From NCBI GenBank assembly GCA_025924815.1, contig JAICHQ010000029.1, positions 1-34,699 of the forward strand: a stretch of 34,699 nucleotides of DNA. The letters are read 5' to 3'. The translations under genes were made by a program, and so were the position numbers. A model generated the notes under the pieces. The model was given only the letters and a program-made list of their open reading frames with translations. It was not told the DNA's origin and searched no databases. This document shows, in pieces, positions 1-8,099 of the stretch (position 1 is the stretch's first letter; the number at the start of each line of letters is the position of its first letter). Source of the DNA: Nocardioides sp. Lineage in GTDB: Bacteria > Actinomycetota > Actinomycetes > Propionibacteriales > Nocardioidaceae.

Positions 1-323
1 ACGATCGCGCCGACGGCCATCAGGATCGCCCCGAACATCCGGGCGTAGTCGTGCTCCTCCTCGTACTTCGCCATGAACCGGCTGAGCAGGCGGCCCTGCC
101 CGAGACTCATCAGCACCCGGCCGGCCGCGGTGAGGGTGAACGCATAGGCGAAGACGCCGTAGTCGGCCTTGCTCAACGCGCGGACGATGACGATCTGGGT
201 GAGCACCGTGAACAACAACGAGACGAGGCGCCCCACCAGAAGCAGCGTCGAGCCGCGCACGTTCTGCTTGTTGAGCCGGGCGGAGTCCACTCCGACGCTC
301 GGCTCGTCCAGCTCTTCCGACAT
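1..323 (-). CDS. Wzx-type polysaccharide flippase, N-terminal part (cut by window edge)
   Basis: Reading leftwards from an ATG at 323, the frame stays open to the window edge and gives about 107 residues. A short acidic, cytoplasmic-looking N-terminus is followed by a hydrophobic helix (around STLLLVGRLVSLLFTVLTQI), then ADYGVFAYAFTL and a second hydrophobic stretch. The pattern of an R-G-S start to helix 1 followed by 'L-S-K-A-D-Y-G' is typical of MVF/PST-type flippases that move lipid-linked repeat units across the membrane. It fits the ligase, Wzz-like and glycosyltransferase genes nearby. The gene runs in the same direction as the sulfotransferase gene ending at 399, with a 75-base gap, so they may be co-transcribed. 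Only the first quarter is visible, so family level is secure but the substrate is unknown. Confidence 0.75.
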   Translation of the reverse strand, partial: MSEELDEPSVGVDSARLNKQNVRGSTLLLVGRLVSLLFTVLTQIVIVRALSKADYGVFAYAFTLTAAGRVLMSLGQGRLLSRFMAKYEEEHDYARMFGAILMAVGAI

Positions 324-398
324 CCCGCCCCCGTCACCAGTGCCATCACTCAGGATACGGACGCCGCGGAGGAGGCGTGGCGATTCGACGGAGCCGGC

Positions 399-1358
399 TC
401 ACGCTCGCCAGGGATATCCGTACCGGCGCAGGAGCGGTCCGGTGCCGGCGACCACGAGCAGCTGGTCGCGCCGAGGCATGGCCGTCTTCCACTCCTCGTC
501 GACCCGGATCTGCACGGACCCCACGTCGAACCGGCTCGGGTTGCCGGCCACGATGTGGTTGGGGCGCAGGTGCACCGTCCTGTCGTTCTCGAACGGCGGG
601 CGTCCGGGCACGCCCATCATCGAGAGCAGCCGATCCAGCGATTCCGCCGGCTCGGCGCAGAAGTCCTCGTAGCGCAGCCGGAGCCAGCGCTCAGGCGGCA
701 CGTGTCGATGCAGGACCTCGCTGCCGACGGCGCTGGCGAGCCAGCGGCGCACGGTCGCCGGCAGCCTGCGGGTGCCCATCGTCCGGGTGTCGCCGCCGAC
801 GGTGAAGGACTTGGCACGCCGCCACGAGTGGGCGACGGCGCGCGGGTCACGCAGCACGTGGAGCACGAAGGGGTCCACACCCGGGACCTGCGCCATGACG
901 GCCGCATCCAGGGGACGTTTCGAGGTGTCGATGACGACGCCGGCACCGGTCGCCTCGGCGAACGCACGGACCGCGACGCCGGTCAGGTCACGGACCAGCT
1001 GCAGGGCGGCCCACTCGTTTCCACCACCGGCGGCACTGCGCAGCACCCGCAGCCGGTTGCGATTCGCACCGAGCTCCCGCTGTGCCGCCACGATCGCCTC
1101 CACGGTCGGTGGTACGCCGTCGGGGCCGGGTGTCGAGAGGCAGCGCTCGATGACCCGCGACCAGACCGGGCACTCCGACGGCTTCCGGCCGCAGCCGCAC
1201 GGCCGTCCGTCGAGGACGCCGCGCTGCCACAGCCAGCGGATCTCACCCGCGCCCGCGCACCCGGGCACCTCGCCGAGGATGCTCGCGAGCACCGTGGTGC
1301 CGCTGCGACCCGCCCCCACCACCGACAAGACAGTGACCGGATTGCCTGATGTTGCCAC
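399..1358 (-). CDS. Sulfotransferase family protein
   Basis: About 319 residues. The PAPS 5'-phosphosulfate loop is visible as GAGRSGTT (residues 15-22), and the 3'-phosphate-binding motif as LRDPRAVAHSW, with Arg170 and Ser178 at the expected places. A Cys-rich stretch near residues 54-63 (C-G-C-G then C-P-V-W) is common in actinobacterial members of this family. I chose the GTG at 1358 because CGAGGGGGC lies just upstream and the motif loop starts 15 residues in; the frame is open further upstream but that part is arginine-rich and reads as non-coding. A sulfuryl group would be moved from PAPS to a hydroxyl, probably of a glycan given the neighbours. It is divergent from the gene at 1445, with 86 bases between starts. 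Confidence 0.85.
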   Translation of the reverse strand: MATSGNPVTVLSVVGAGRSGTTVLASILGEVPGCAGAGEIRWLWQRGVLDGRPCGCGRKPSECPVWSRVIERCLSTPGPDGVPPTVEAIVAAQRELGANRNRLRVLRSAAGGGNEWAALQLVRDLTGVAVRAFAEATGAGVVIDTSKRPLDAAVMAQVPGVDPFVLHVLRDPRAVAHSWRRAKSFTVGGDTRTMGTRRLPATVRRWLASAVGSEVLHRHVPPERWLRLRYEDFCAEPAESLDRLLSMMGVPGRPPFENDRTVHLRPNHIVAGNPSRFDVGSVQIRVDEEWKTAMPRRDQLLVVAGTGPLLRRYGYPWRA

Positions 1359-1432
1359 GCCGCCCCCTCGAAAGCCTGACCGATCGGTCCGGAGACGTCG
1401 TCCGACGCTCCCACGGTCGTCCTGCTGACGTC

Positions 1433-1438
1433 TATCAT
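1433..1438 (+). promoter_or_regulatory. Probable -10 box of a leaderless transcript
   Basis: TATCAT ends 6 bases before the GTG at 1445. This places the transcription start at or next to the start codon, the usual geometry of actinobacterial leaderless genes. It also supports choosing that GTG. No convincing -35 box is seen. Confidence 0.5.
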
Positions 1439-1444
1439 GACGGC

Positions 1445-2581
1445 GTGGGTGAGCCCCGGGGGACGATACCGCCACCTGCCCCGGTTCGGGGGGGACAGCA
1501 CACGGCGCCACGGCACACCTCGCGCAGGCGGCTGTTCGGCATCCTCGTGGTGCTGGCGGTGGCGGCGGCGGTGTTCCTCGTCGTCGTGCGCCCGTTCTCC
1601 GGGGGCGAGCAGCGACCGCCGGCACCGCCCACCACGTCACCTTCGGTGCTGAACGAGGCGCCGCTCGACGCACAGGGGCGGCCCTATCGTCCCTTCCGCG
1701 ACCACTCCTGGTGGAACTCGCCGGTCCCCGTGAACGCGCCCCACAACCCCGACGAGACCCAGATCCTGAACTACCTCAGCACCGCCCCCGAGAGTGGGCA
1801 GGGTTGCCTACGACTGGCGGGTGCCCAGCACAGCAGGTGGGGCCAGCCGGCGTACTGGTCGCAACGCAGCGACCCCGAGTACGACGTGCAGGGGCTGCCG
1901 GCCGGAGCCCCGGTGGAGTTGCGGCACCTGCGCATCCCTCTGGGAGCCCGAGGCGCGGACAACTCCGACGGCACGATGAGCATCTACGACGTCGCCCGCG
2001 GCTACGTCGCGCTGCTCACCGACGCGCACTACGACGCAGGCACCGACACGTGGTCGGCGTCCGGGGGCACGGTCACCTACCTGGACTCCAACGGCCTTTC
2101 CGCCGCCACCGGCAGGTCTGACGACCCCCGCAACATCGGCACCCATCGCGGCAACAACGGCGCCACGTCGTACGTTCGCTACGACATGGTGAAGGCCGGT
2201 GCCATCCGCAACGTCCTCAAGATCGCCGTCGGCCCCGAGCTCGAGAACCGCTGGGTGTTCCCGATGACCGGCTCCGACGGCGACGTCACCGACCCGAGCG
2301 TCGGCGCTCCGCCCGAAGGACTCAGGATGCGGATCAAGCCCTCCATCGATCTGCAGCACATCGGCCTGCATCCTCAGGCGCTGGAGATCGCTCTGGCGCT
2401 GCAGAAGTACGGCATCTACCTCGGTGACTCCGGCGGCACCACCGCGCTCAAGCTCGAGGACACCCGGACGGAGGGCCGCGGACAGCTCTGGACCGTGACC
2501 GCCGACGACCTCTGCATGCTGCCGTTCACGCCCGAGTTCTGGGACGTGTTGCCGGAGGGATACGACCCGAGTGCGCACTGA
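1445..2581 (+). CDS. Membrane-anchored/exported protein of unknown function, paralogue of 14205-15191
   Basis: About 378 residues from GTG 1445 (a leaderless start supported by the upstream TATCAT). A basic stretch (TSRRR) is followed by a hydrophobic segment LFGILVVLAVAAAVFLVVV near residues 25-45, then a Pro/Thr/Ser linker, so the bulk lies outside the cell on a membrane anchor or after signal cleavage. The C-terminal half shares ordered motifs with the protein at 14205-15191: a Trp-Trp/Tyr-Trp-Asn near the start of the domain, FPMTGS, R-I-K-P-S-I-D-L, A-L-Q-K-Y-G and G-D-S-G. I do not recognise a named catalytic family. Its place in the polysaccharide locus suggests a glycan-binding or glycan-processing role, which is inference. 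Its stop overlaps the start of the next gene by 11 bases. Confidence 0.8.
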   Translation: MGEPRGTIPPPAPVRGGQHTAPRHTSRRRLFGILVVLAVAAAVFLVVVRPFSGGEQRPPAPPTTSPSVLNEAPLDAQGRPYRPFRDHSWWNSPVPVNAPHNPDETQILNYLSTAPESGQGCLRLAGAQHSRWGQPAYWSQRSDPEYDVQGLPAGAPVELRHLRIPLGARGADNSDGTMSIYDVARGYVALLTDAHYDAGTDTWSASGGTVTYLDSNGLSAATGRSDDPRNIGTHRGNNGATSYVRYDMVKAGAIRNVLKIAVGPELENRWVFPMTGSDGDVTDPSVGAPPEGLRMRIKPSIDLQHIGLHPQALEIALALQKYGIYLGDSGGTTALKLEDTRTEGRGQLWTVTADDLCMLPFTPEFWDVLPEGYDPSAH

Positions 2582-3425
2582 CACCGTTCCGGACTTCCTC
2601 TACATCGGCACCAGCAAGGCGGGGTCGACCTGGCTCTTCAACGCTCTCTCGGTGCATGACGACGTGTGGCTGGCATCCAACAAGGGGCTCTACTTCTTCG
2701 ACGCGCACTTCGACCGTGGTGTCGACTGGTACCGCCGGCAGTTCGAGGACGCCGACGGCCGGGCGGTCGGCGAGTTCTCGCACTCCTACCTGTCCTCGCC
2801 CGAGGCACCCGCGCGGATCGCGGCGTACTCCCCCACGATGAAGCTGTTGGTGTGCCTGCGCGAGCCCGTCGACCGGGCCTTCTCCGACTACCTCGACCTG
2901 GTGAAGAACAACGGCTTCGGCGGCTCCTTCAGCGAGGCCGTCGAGCAGTACCCACGGCTGCTGGATCGAGGGCGCTACGCCACCCACCTGTCCCGTTACC
3001 TCGAACACTTCCCGGCGAGCCAGCTGCACGTCGGCCTCTTCGACGACCTCAAGACCGGCGCGCAGCAGTACGCCGACGAGGTCTACGACTTCCTGGGCAT
3101 CGACCGCGTCGTACTGTCCACGGGCGACCTGCGGGCCCGGATGCCGGCCGGCCGGCCGCGCAACGCCACCATGGTCGGCCTGGCCAAGCGGGCGTCGAAG
3201 GTCGCGGCCTCGGTCGGCCTTCGCCGTTGGCGGTCACGGATCAAGCGATCCACAGCGGTCCGCTCCGCGCTGTACAGGCAGTACCGGGACGACAAGCCGC
3301 GCCTGGAACCCACCCTGGGACTGGAGCTCCGGCGCGGCTTCGCCGACGAGGTGGCGCGGCTCGACGGCCTGCTCGGCCGCCCGGTCTCCGAGGTCTGGGG
3401 ATACCGGTCAGCCGAGCTCAGCTGA
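2571..3425 (+). CDS. Sulfotransferase, heparan-sulfate-type (Sulfotransfer_1-like)
   Basis: 284 residues. The start is the GTG at 2571, which overlaps the end of the upstream gene by 11 bases; GGAGGG at 2554-2559 can serve as its ribosome site. The N-terminus reads FLYIGTSKAGSTWLFNAL, a PAPS loop with the catalytic-type Lys (K16) seen in N-deacetylase/N-sulfotransferase and bacterial Stf0-like enzymes. The 3'-phosphate motif is CLREPVDRAFSDYLDL, with Arg97 and Ser105. The acceptor is probably a hydroxyl or amine on a sugar. It is translationally coupled to the unknown exported protein before it, which suggests they serve the same step. Its stop overlaps by 8 bases the stop of the convergent ligase gene. 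Confidence 0.85.
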   Translation: MRTDTVPDFLYIGTSKAGSTWLFNALSVHDDVWLASNKGLYFFDAHFDRGVDWYRRQFEDADGRAVGEFSHSYLSSPEAPARIAAYSPTMKLLVCLREPVDRAFSDYLDLVKNNGFGGSFSEAVEQYPRLLDRGRYATHLSRYLEHFPASQLHVGLFDDLKTGAQQYADEVYDFLGIDRVVLSTGDLRARMPAGRPRNATMVGLAKRASKVAASVGLRRWRSRIKRSTAVRSALYRQYRDDKPRLEPTLGLELRRGFADEVARLDGLLGRPVSEVWGYRSAELS

Positions 3426-4779
3426 CCGCGTCGAGTCCCACTTCCTCGCGCTCGCGGGCCCGCTCGGCATAGGCGGCGCTCCGGTTGATCGCGACCATGA
3501 TGAAGGCCATCCAGTAGAACTTGTAGCCGAGGTTCGACAAGAACAGGGAGGCCTGGTACGTCCCGAGCAGCGCCGCCAGCGGTGGTCCCCGGACCGGGCG
3601 TGGTAGTCGCCACGCCTCGGCCACGGTGAGACCGAGGACGGCGAAGAACAGCAGCAGGCCCGGACCGCCCAGCTCGATGGCCACGAGCAGGATCACGTTG
3701 TGCGGCTGGTAGGAGCCGCCGTTGCCGGCCAGCACGTCGGCCCCTGGCACGGTCGGCTGGGTGGCCGCGTAGACGACCGGGAACGTCTCCCAGCCGGAGC
3801 CGAGCAGACAGTACTGCGGGCAAGCTGCGAGACCGACCTTCCAGACGCTGGTGCGGCCCGAGGACGAGGTGGTCGAGACGTCTCGCTCGGCCAGCCCGAA
3901 CGGGTGCAGGAAGAACGCCACCAGACCCGCGACGATGCCGCTGATCAGGTAGGTGGCCAGGACCCGACGCCGACCGCGCTGCGCGACCACGAGCAGGATC
4001 AGTGTGCACAGGACGGCGGCGAGCATGCCCCCACGCGAGCCGGTCATCACGATGCCCAGGAACATCAAGAAGGCCAGAGCCGCATGCAGGCGCCGGGTGC
4101 TGGTCCGAGGTGCGGAGACCGAGCGCTGCAGGCAGATGCACAACGGCAGTAGGAAGGCGACGGCGGTGTTGTTGGGCCCGAGCATGTCGTTGCCGAAGCG
4201 GCCTCCCGGGCTGGGCGGGAGACCGGGCACGTCGTTGGGGAAACCACCGAGCACCGTCAGCTGGATCAGGCCGTACCCGACCGCGGCGAGTCCACCTGCG
4301 ACGAGCCCCTGCTCGACCCGGTGGACGATCTCGCGGTCGACCTGGTTGAGCGAGATGAGGGAGTAGAGCCCGATCAGGCTGCTGATCTCCAGGATGCCGC
4401 TGGACGTCAGGCTGGGGCTGACGCTCCACAGCGCCGTCGACGCGGCCACCGCCAGGAAGCCGACCCATAGGAACACGGTCCCCGACGGCGGGGTCACCTG
4501 CCGGCGGCTCACCACCAGGCGTCCGGCGAGACCCACGAGGACCAGCACGCCGAGGATCGACGAGACGGAGCCGAAGCGCGAGTGGCCGATGGCGAGAAGC
4601 TGTCCGAAGGGGATCGTAGCGGCGAAGGCCGGGAGCGCGACGGACAGAGGCTTCTGCAGGCAGACCAGGACGAACAGGATCCCGACCGGCGCCAGCACCA
4701 GCAGCGTCAGGGCGGACACGATCCCACCTCCCCACCGTCGCAGCCTGGTAGCCTGACGCTTCTTCTCCGGGCGGTGCAT
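3418..4779 (-). CDS. O-antigen ligase/polymerase-like membrane protein (Wzy_C)
   Basis: 453 residues with about ten to twelve hydrophobic segments. The Wzy_C-type signature region is visible: G-S-R-G-G in the middle, R-T-S-V-W-K before the large periplasmic loop, and P-H-N after it. These proteins polymerise or ligate undecaprenyl-linked glycan outside the membrane. With the flippase, Wzz-like protein and glycosyltransferases here, it probably polymerises the repeat unit of this locus; whether it is the polymerase or a ligase cannot be told from sequence alone. The N-terminus is basic (HRPEKKRQATRLRR), as expected for a cytoplasmic start. Its ATG at 4779 is only 32 bases from the divergent GTG at 4812. 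Confidence 0.85.
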   Translation of the reverse strand: MHRPEKKRQATRLRRWGGGIVSALTLLVLAPVGILFVLVCLQKPLSVALPAFAATIPFGQLLAIGHSRFGSVSSILGVLVLVGLAGRLVVSRRQVTPPSGTVFLWVGFLAVAASTALWSVSPSLTSSGILEISSLIGLYSLISLNQVDREIVHRVEQGLVAGGLAAVGYGLIQLTVLGGFPNDVPGLPPSPGGRFGNDMLGPNNTAVAFLLPLCICLQRSVSAPRTSTRRLHAALAFLMFLGIVMTGSRGGMLAAVLCTLILLVVAQRGRRRVLATYLISGIVAGLVAFFLHPFGLAERDVSTTSSSGRTSVWKVGLAACPQYCLLGSGWETFPVVYAATQPTVPGADVLAGNGGSYQPHNVILLVAIELGGPGLLLFFAVLGLTVAEAWRLPRPVRGPPLAALLGTYQASLFLSNLGYKFYWMAFIMVAINRSAAYAERAREREEVGLDAVS

Positions 4780-4811
4780 CGGCCCGGACCGAGTGGGCGG
4801 CGGGGGCGCGG

Positions 4812-5885
4812 GTGGCGGTCGGCCGACTCGTCGAGACGCTGAACCGGCGTATCGCCCCGCACACCCACGAGTGGTTCCCCGAGCGCCCGCACTCCGGGAT
4901 CGACGTCCGACTGCTGGCCGACCGCCCCAAAGGGGTGCTGCTCACCGTCCACCTCGACGGAGCCGCCGTGCCTGCGGCACTCGTCAAGATCCGCCGCGAG
5001 TCCGGCGCCTCGCCGGTGGCCGGCACCCGGCCGCGGCTGCGGCAGGAGGCGGCCACGGCACGGAAGCTGACACTCCTCGAATGGGACGGGCTGGTGGCGA
5101 TCCAACAGGCATGCGGCGAGACACCCGGCCTGGGTGTCGTCCGTCCCCTGCTGCTGATGAGGGACGAGGCGGGGATCGTCACCACCTTTGTCGACGCCCC
5201 GACCCTGCGGGACGTGGTGCTCGACCTGAGTCGCTTGCGAGGCGGTCGCGGCAGCCGCACGGAAGCCGTCGCCGGCTGCGCGCTCGCCGGCCGCTGGCTC
5301 CGCACCTTCCAGGAGCACACCGGCCCGTCCGACCGTCCGGTGCGTCAGGGCACCCGCGACGAGGTGGTCGACCGGCTCCGCGCCTACGGCGAGTTCCTCG
5401 GCTCGCCGGCCTGGCGTCGGCTGGCGGGTGCAGGGGTGGAGCTCGTCACCGGGCTGCTCCCTGACGAGCTCCCGGTGGCGGTGGGCCACGGCGACTTCGC
5501 GCCCCGCAACATGCTGCTCCGGGACGGTCGGCTCTCCGTCATCGACCCACTGCCCCGCTGGCGGGTCCCGGTGTACGACGACCTGTGCCGGCTCCTGGTC
5601 GGCATCCGGCTGCTCGGTGCGCAGGTCCACACCCATGGGCTGGCCTTCGGCTCCGGCCTCCTCAACGACCTGGAGGAGGCCGCCGTCGCGGCGTACCTCG
5701 GGCCCACCACTGATCGGGGCCCGCTGCGGGCCTACCAGCTGATGATCCTGATGGACAAGTGGAGCGCGTCGCTCGACAACCCACGCCACGACCTGGCCGG
5801 CAGACTCTCCCGGAGGTCGGCCGCGTTGGCCGACCACCGGGCCCGAGCAGAAGCGAAGCGACTGCTCGACCTCGCGTCGGACTGA
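4812..5885 (+). CDS. Aminoglycoside-phosphotransferase-fold kinase
   Basis: 357 residues. The eukaryotic-like kinase fold of the APH family is shown by the catalytic loop GHGDFAPRNML (His226, Asp228, Asn233) and the metal-binding Asp245 in VIDPL. Lys59 in ALVKIRRE is the likely ATP-anchoring lysine. APH-fold proteins phosphorylate small hydroxylated molecules, including sugars and lipids, so resistance need not be the function. Inside a polysaccharide locus it more likely phosphorylates a sugar or a glycan decoration. The start GTG 4812 has no strong ribosome site. The gene converges on the Wzz-like gene with a 4-base gap. Confidence 0.8.
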   Translation: MAVGRLVETLNRRIAPHTHEWFPERPHSGIDVRLLADRPKGVLLTVHLDGAAVPAALVKIRRESGASPVAGTRPRLRQEAATARKLTLLEWDGLVAIQQACGETPGLGVVRPLLLMRDEAGIVTTFVDAPTLRDVVLDLSRLRGGRGSRTEAVAGCALAGRWLRTFQEHTGPSDRPVRQGTRDEVVDRLRAYGEFLGSPAWRRLAGAGVELVTGLLPDELPVAVGHGDFAPRNMLLRDGRLSVIDPLPRWRVPVYDDLCRLLVGIRLLGAQVHTHGLAFGSGLLNDLEEAAVAAYLGPTTDRGPLRAYQLMILMDKWSASLDNPRHDLAGRLSRRSAALADHRARAEAKRLLDLASD

Positions 5886-5889
5886 CATC

Positions 5890-6945
5890 TCAGCGCTTGC
5901 GGGAGAGCTTCGCGCGCCGGCGCTGGTTGGTGACCAGGACGACACCGGTGGGAGCGCCCGTGTCGTGCTCCTCGGCGAACACGCGCAGGTGGCGTGCGCT
6001 GATGCCCTCCGGGGCGAGCAGCACCGTGTAGGACCGCTCGTCCTGGGCGGAGAACCACTCGTCCAGGCCGCGGGGGGCCACCACCTTGGGCCGAGGCGAC
6101 GACGAGTCGGGTTTGGCCCCCTGCTTCTTCTGGAGGCTCGTCACCACCGGCATCCGCCCGAAGACCTCCGTCAACAGTCCGGCGAACCGCTCGGCCTGGG
6201 TCTGGCTGGGAGCAGCCACGTGGATGGTCTCGGCGGACGTGACGAGCAGGCGACCCAGCAGACCCACGGCCCGGTCGTCCGGGGGCAGCTTCACCGGACC
6301 ATGGCGTGGCAGGCGGATGCGACCGATCACCGGCGAGCCCGTGACGTCCTGGGCGTTGGAGACGTCCACGACCGGACGGCGAACCACCATCGCCAGGCCG
6401 ACCAGTGCGACTCCCGCGAGCAGACCCCCGAGCAGCCCGAAAATGATCGAGACGGAGCCGCCGGCGAACTTCGGGACCTTCTTGGCGAAGACGGCCTGGT
6501 GGGCGACCACGAAGGGTGCCACCGCGTTCTCGTACATGTTGAGCTGGATGACGAAGGTCTCGGCCGCCCGGTTGGCGATCAGGATCGCCTGCTCCGCGTT
6601 CGGGGCGTGGGCCACGACGTCGAGCACGACGTTGTCCTGGGCGGCGATCAGCTGCACCTTCGACGGGATGATGTTGCCGCTGGTCCGCTTGAGCATCGTC
6701 CGGATGTTCAGCTCGACCGCCCCGTTGTTGAAGACGGACTCCGCGAAGCGCGGCAACGGGTTGGTGTTGGACAGCTGCAGCTTCGAGTTCGGACCCACCT
6801 GCGCCGTTGCCTGGTACACCTCGGCGCGACTGGAGAGGAGGACCGGCACGAGCACCCCGAGGGCCACCACCATGGCGAGAACCACCACGGCGTAGCGGCG
6901 GAGTCCCCAGAGGAACGTGGCGAGTACGTCGGACCCGCTTTCCAT
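5890..6945 (-). CDS. Wzz-like chain-length/co-polymerase protein with degenerate C-terminal kinase-like region
   Basis: About 351 residues from the ATG at 6945, which has AAGGGGG five bases upstream; an upstream in-frame ATG at 6960 lacks this. One hydrophobic segment lies near residues 16-37 (YAVVVLAMVVALGVLVPVLL) and a second near 165-190 (IIFGLLGGLLAGVALVGLAMVV), with an extracytoplasmic loop between, as in Wzz-type polysaccharide co-polymerases. After the second helix comes about 160 residues that look like a BY-kinase fold in order (IHVAAPSQTQAERFAGLL, then YTVLLAPEG, then GVVLVTNQ), but there is no Walker A Gly-Lys-Ser/Thr. It would set polymer length with the Wzy-like protein at 3418-4779. 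Loss of kinase activity is inference. Confidence 0.75.
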   Translation of the reverse strand: MESGSDVLATFLWGLRRYAVVVLAMVVALGVLVPVLLSSRAEVYQATAQVGPNSKLQLSNTNPLPRFAESVFNNGAVELNIRTMLKRTSGNIIPSKVQLIAAQDNVVLDVVAHAPNAEQAILIANRAAETFVIQLNMYENAVAPFVVAHQAVFAKKVPKFAGGSVSIIFGLLGGLLAGVALVGLAMVVRRPVVDVSNAQDVTGSPVIGRIRLPRHGPVKLPPDDRAVGLLGRLLVTSAETIHVAAPSQTQAERFAGLLTEVFGRMPVVTSLQKKQGAKPDSSSPRPKVVAPRGLDEWFSAQDERSYTVLLAPEGISARHLRVFAEEHDTGAPTGVVLVTNQRRRAKLSRKR

Positions 6946-7019
6946 GCGAACCCCCTTCATCGCGACAACATTAGAGGGCCGCCGGTCGCCTTGTGGGCGA
7001 TCCGGATTGTCGTTGACCC

Positions 7020-8099
7020 TCATGACGCGAACGCTCCATAGGGGATGGTCGCGTCCAGGCCGGACCGGAACCCGTCACACCGGCTGGTGTCGACGAAGTC
7101 GGGGTCTCCTGGCAGCACGATGTTGCCGTATCCGTGCACGTTCTTCCTCACTTCCGGACGAAAGAGCTGATTCGCGTCGACCGCGACGTTGTTGCTCACC
7201 GACGTGCCGGATGGCCGCCCGCGATGGAACCGGATCATGGCCGGGGCGCGACTGCCGCCCACGACGTTCCGGTAGATCTTGACCCGGTGCGGGCGGCCGC
7301 GGACGTCGATGCCGAGACTGCCGCCGTAGATGGTGTTGCGGACCAGCCGCAACCGCGTGGGAGAGCCGGCGCCGGAGCCGATCCTGACGTTGGGGCGACC
7401 GTCGTGGTTGAAGACGACGTTGCGCGACACGGTCCCGCTGGCGCCCAGCCCCATCGCGCCGAGGAAGAGGTTGGTCGAGCTCTTCGGCGACCGGGAGAGG
7501 TCGTGGAGGCAGTTGCCGGTGAACGTGAAGCGAGCCGGCTCCTCGCGGCCCCACCCGGTGATCATCACGTTGGCCAGGCCGAGCGTGTTCGTGAACTCGC
7601 TGTTCTGCCAGGTCCAGTCGCGACCGCCGATCACCTTCACCATGAACGGCGGTTGCTTGCCGGCCTTCGGGTTCCCGGTCACGTCGAGGTCGTCGATCAG
7701 CCAGTCCGTCGGCCGGTTCAAGGAGACGGTGCCGACCAGCACCGGGTTCTCACCCGGATAGGCGCGGACCGTGATCGGGGACTCGGGAGTGCCCGGGTGG
7801 AGCCGCAGATGGTCGATCTGCTCGTGGTAGGTGCCACCGCGCACGAGGAGCACCTGCTTCACGTACAGCCGGTGGAACGCGAAGGCCAGCGTGCGCCACG
7901 GACGGTCGAGGGTGCCGGGGTTGTGGTTGTTGCCGGTCGGGCTGACGTAGCGCAGGAGCGATGGCGAGGTCGGCAGCGAGGGTGCGGGAGTCGGGCTGGG
8001 TGACGTCGGTGGCGCGGTGACGATCTGCTCGTCGGAGCATCCGAGCAGCACCGTCGCCAGCACCGTGATGGTCGCGGCCGTCCGCACGAGGCGCCTCAC
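7020..8099 (-). CDS. Right-handed parallel beta-helix lipoprotein
   Basis: About 359 residues. The start is the GTG at 8099, whose GTGA overlaps the stop of the upstream ATP-grasp gene by 4 bases. The N-terminus (RRLVRTAATITVLATVLLGC) is a lipoprotein signal with an L-L-G-C lipobox, so the mature protein should be lipid-anchored outside the membrane. After a Pro/Thr/Ser linker comes YVSPTGNNHNPGTLDRPWRT, a typical opening of DUF1565/pectate-lyase-like beta-helix proteins, and then repeated short Asn- and Gly-rich rungs (NTLGLANVMITG, RNTIYGGSLGID). Such folds bind, cleave or epimerise polysaccharide. No catalytic residues can be assigned. It is the last of five genes with overlapping ends and may act on the modified glycan. 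Confidence 0.82.
   Translation of the reverse strand: MRRLVRTAATITVLATVLLGCSDEQIVTAPPTSPSPTPAPSLPTSPSLLRYVSPTGNNHNPGTLDRPWRTLAFAFHRLYVKQVLLVRGGTYHEQIDHLRLHPGTPESPITVRAYPGENPVLVGTVSLNRPTDWLIDDLDVTGNPKAGKQPPFMVKVIGGRDWTWQNSEFTNTLGLANVMITGWGREEPARFTFTGNCLHDLSRSPKSSTNLFLGAMGLGASGTVSRNVVFNHDGRPNVRIGSGAGSPTRLRLVRNTIYGGSLGIDVRGRPHRVKIYRNVVGGSRAPAMIRFHRGRPSGTSVSNNVAVDANQLFRPEVRKNVHGYGNIVLPGDPDFVDTSRCDGFRSGLDATIPYGAFAS

Noticed and set aside
3083..5320. A 745-codon minus-strand open frame
   Set aside because: It crosses three real genes in other frames and is Arg/Pro/Ala/Ser-rich with no domain.
4812..5885. Aminoglycoside resistance gene
   Set aside because: Only the fold is shared; the context is glycan biosynthesis and no resistance-type subfamily motif is seen.
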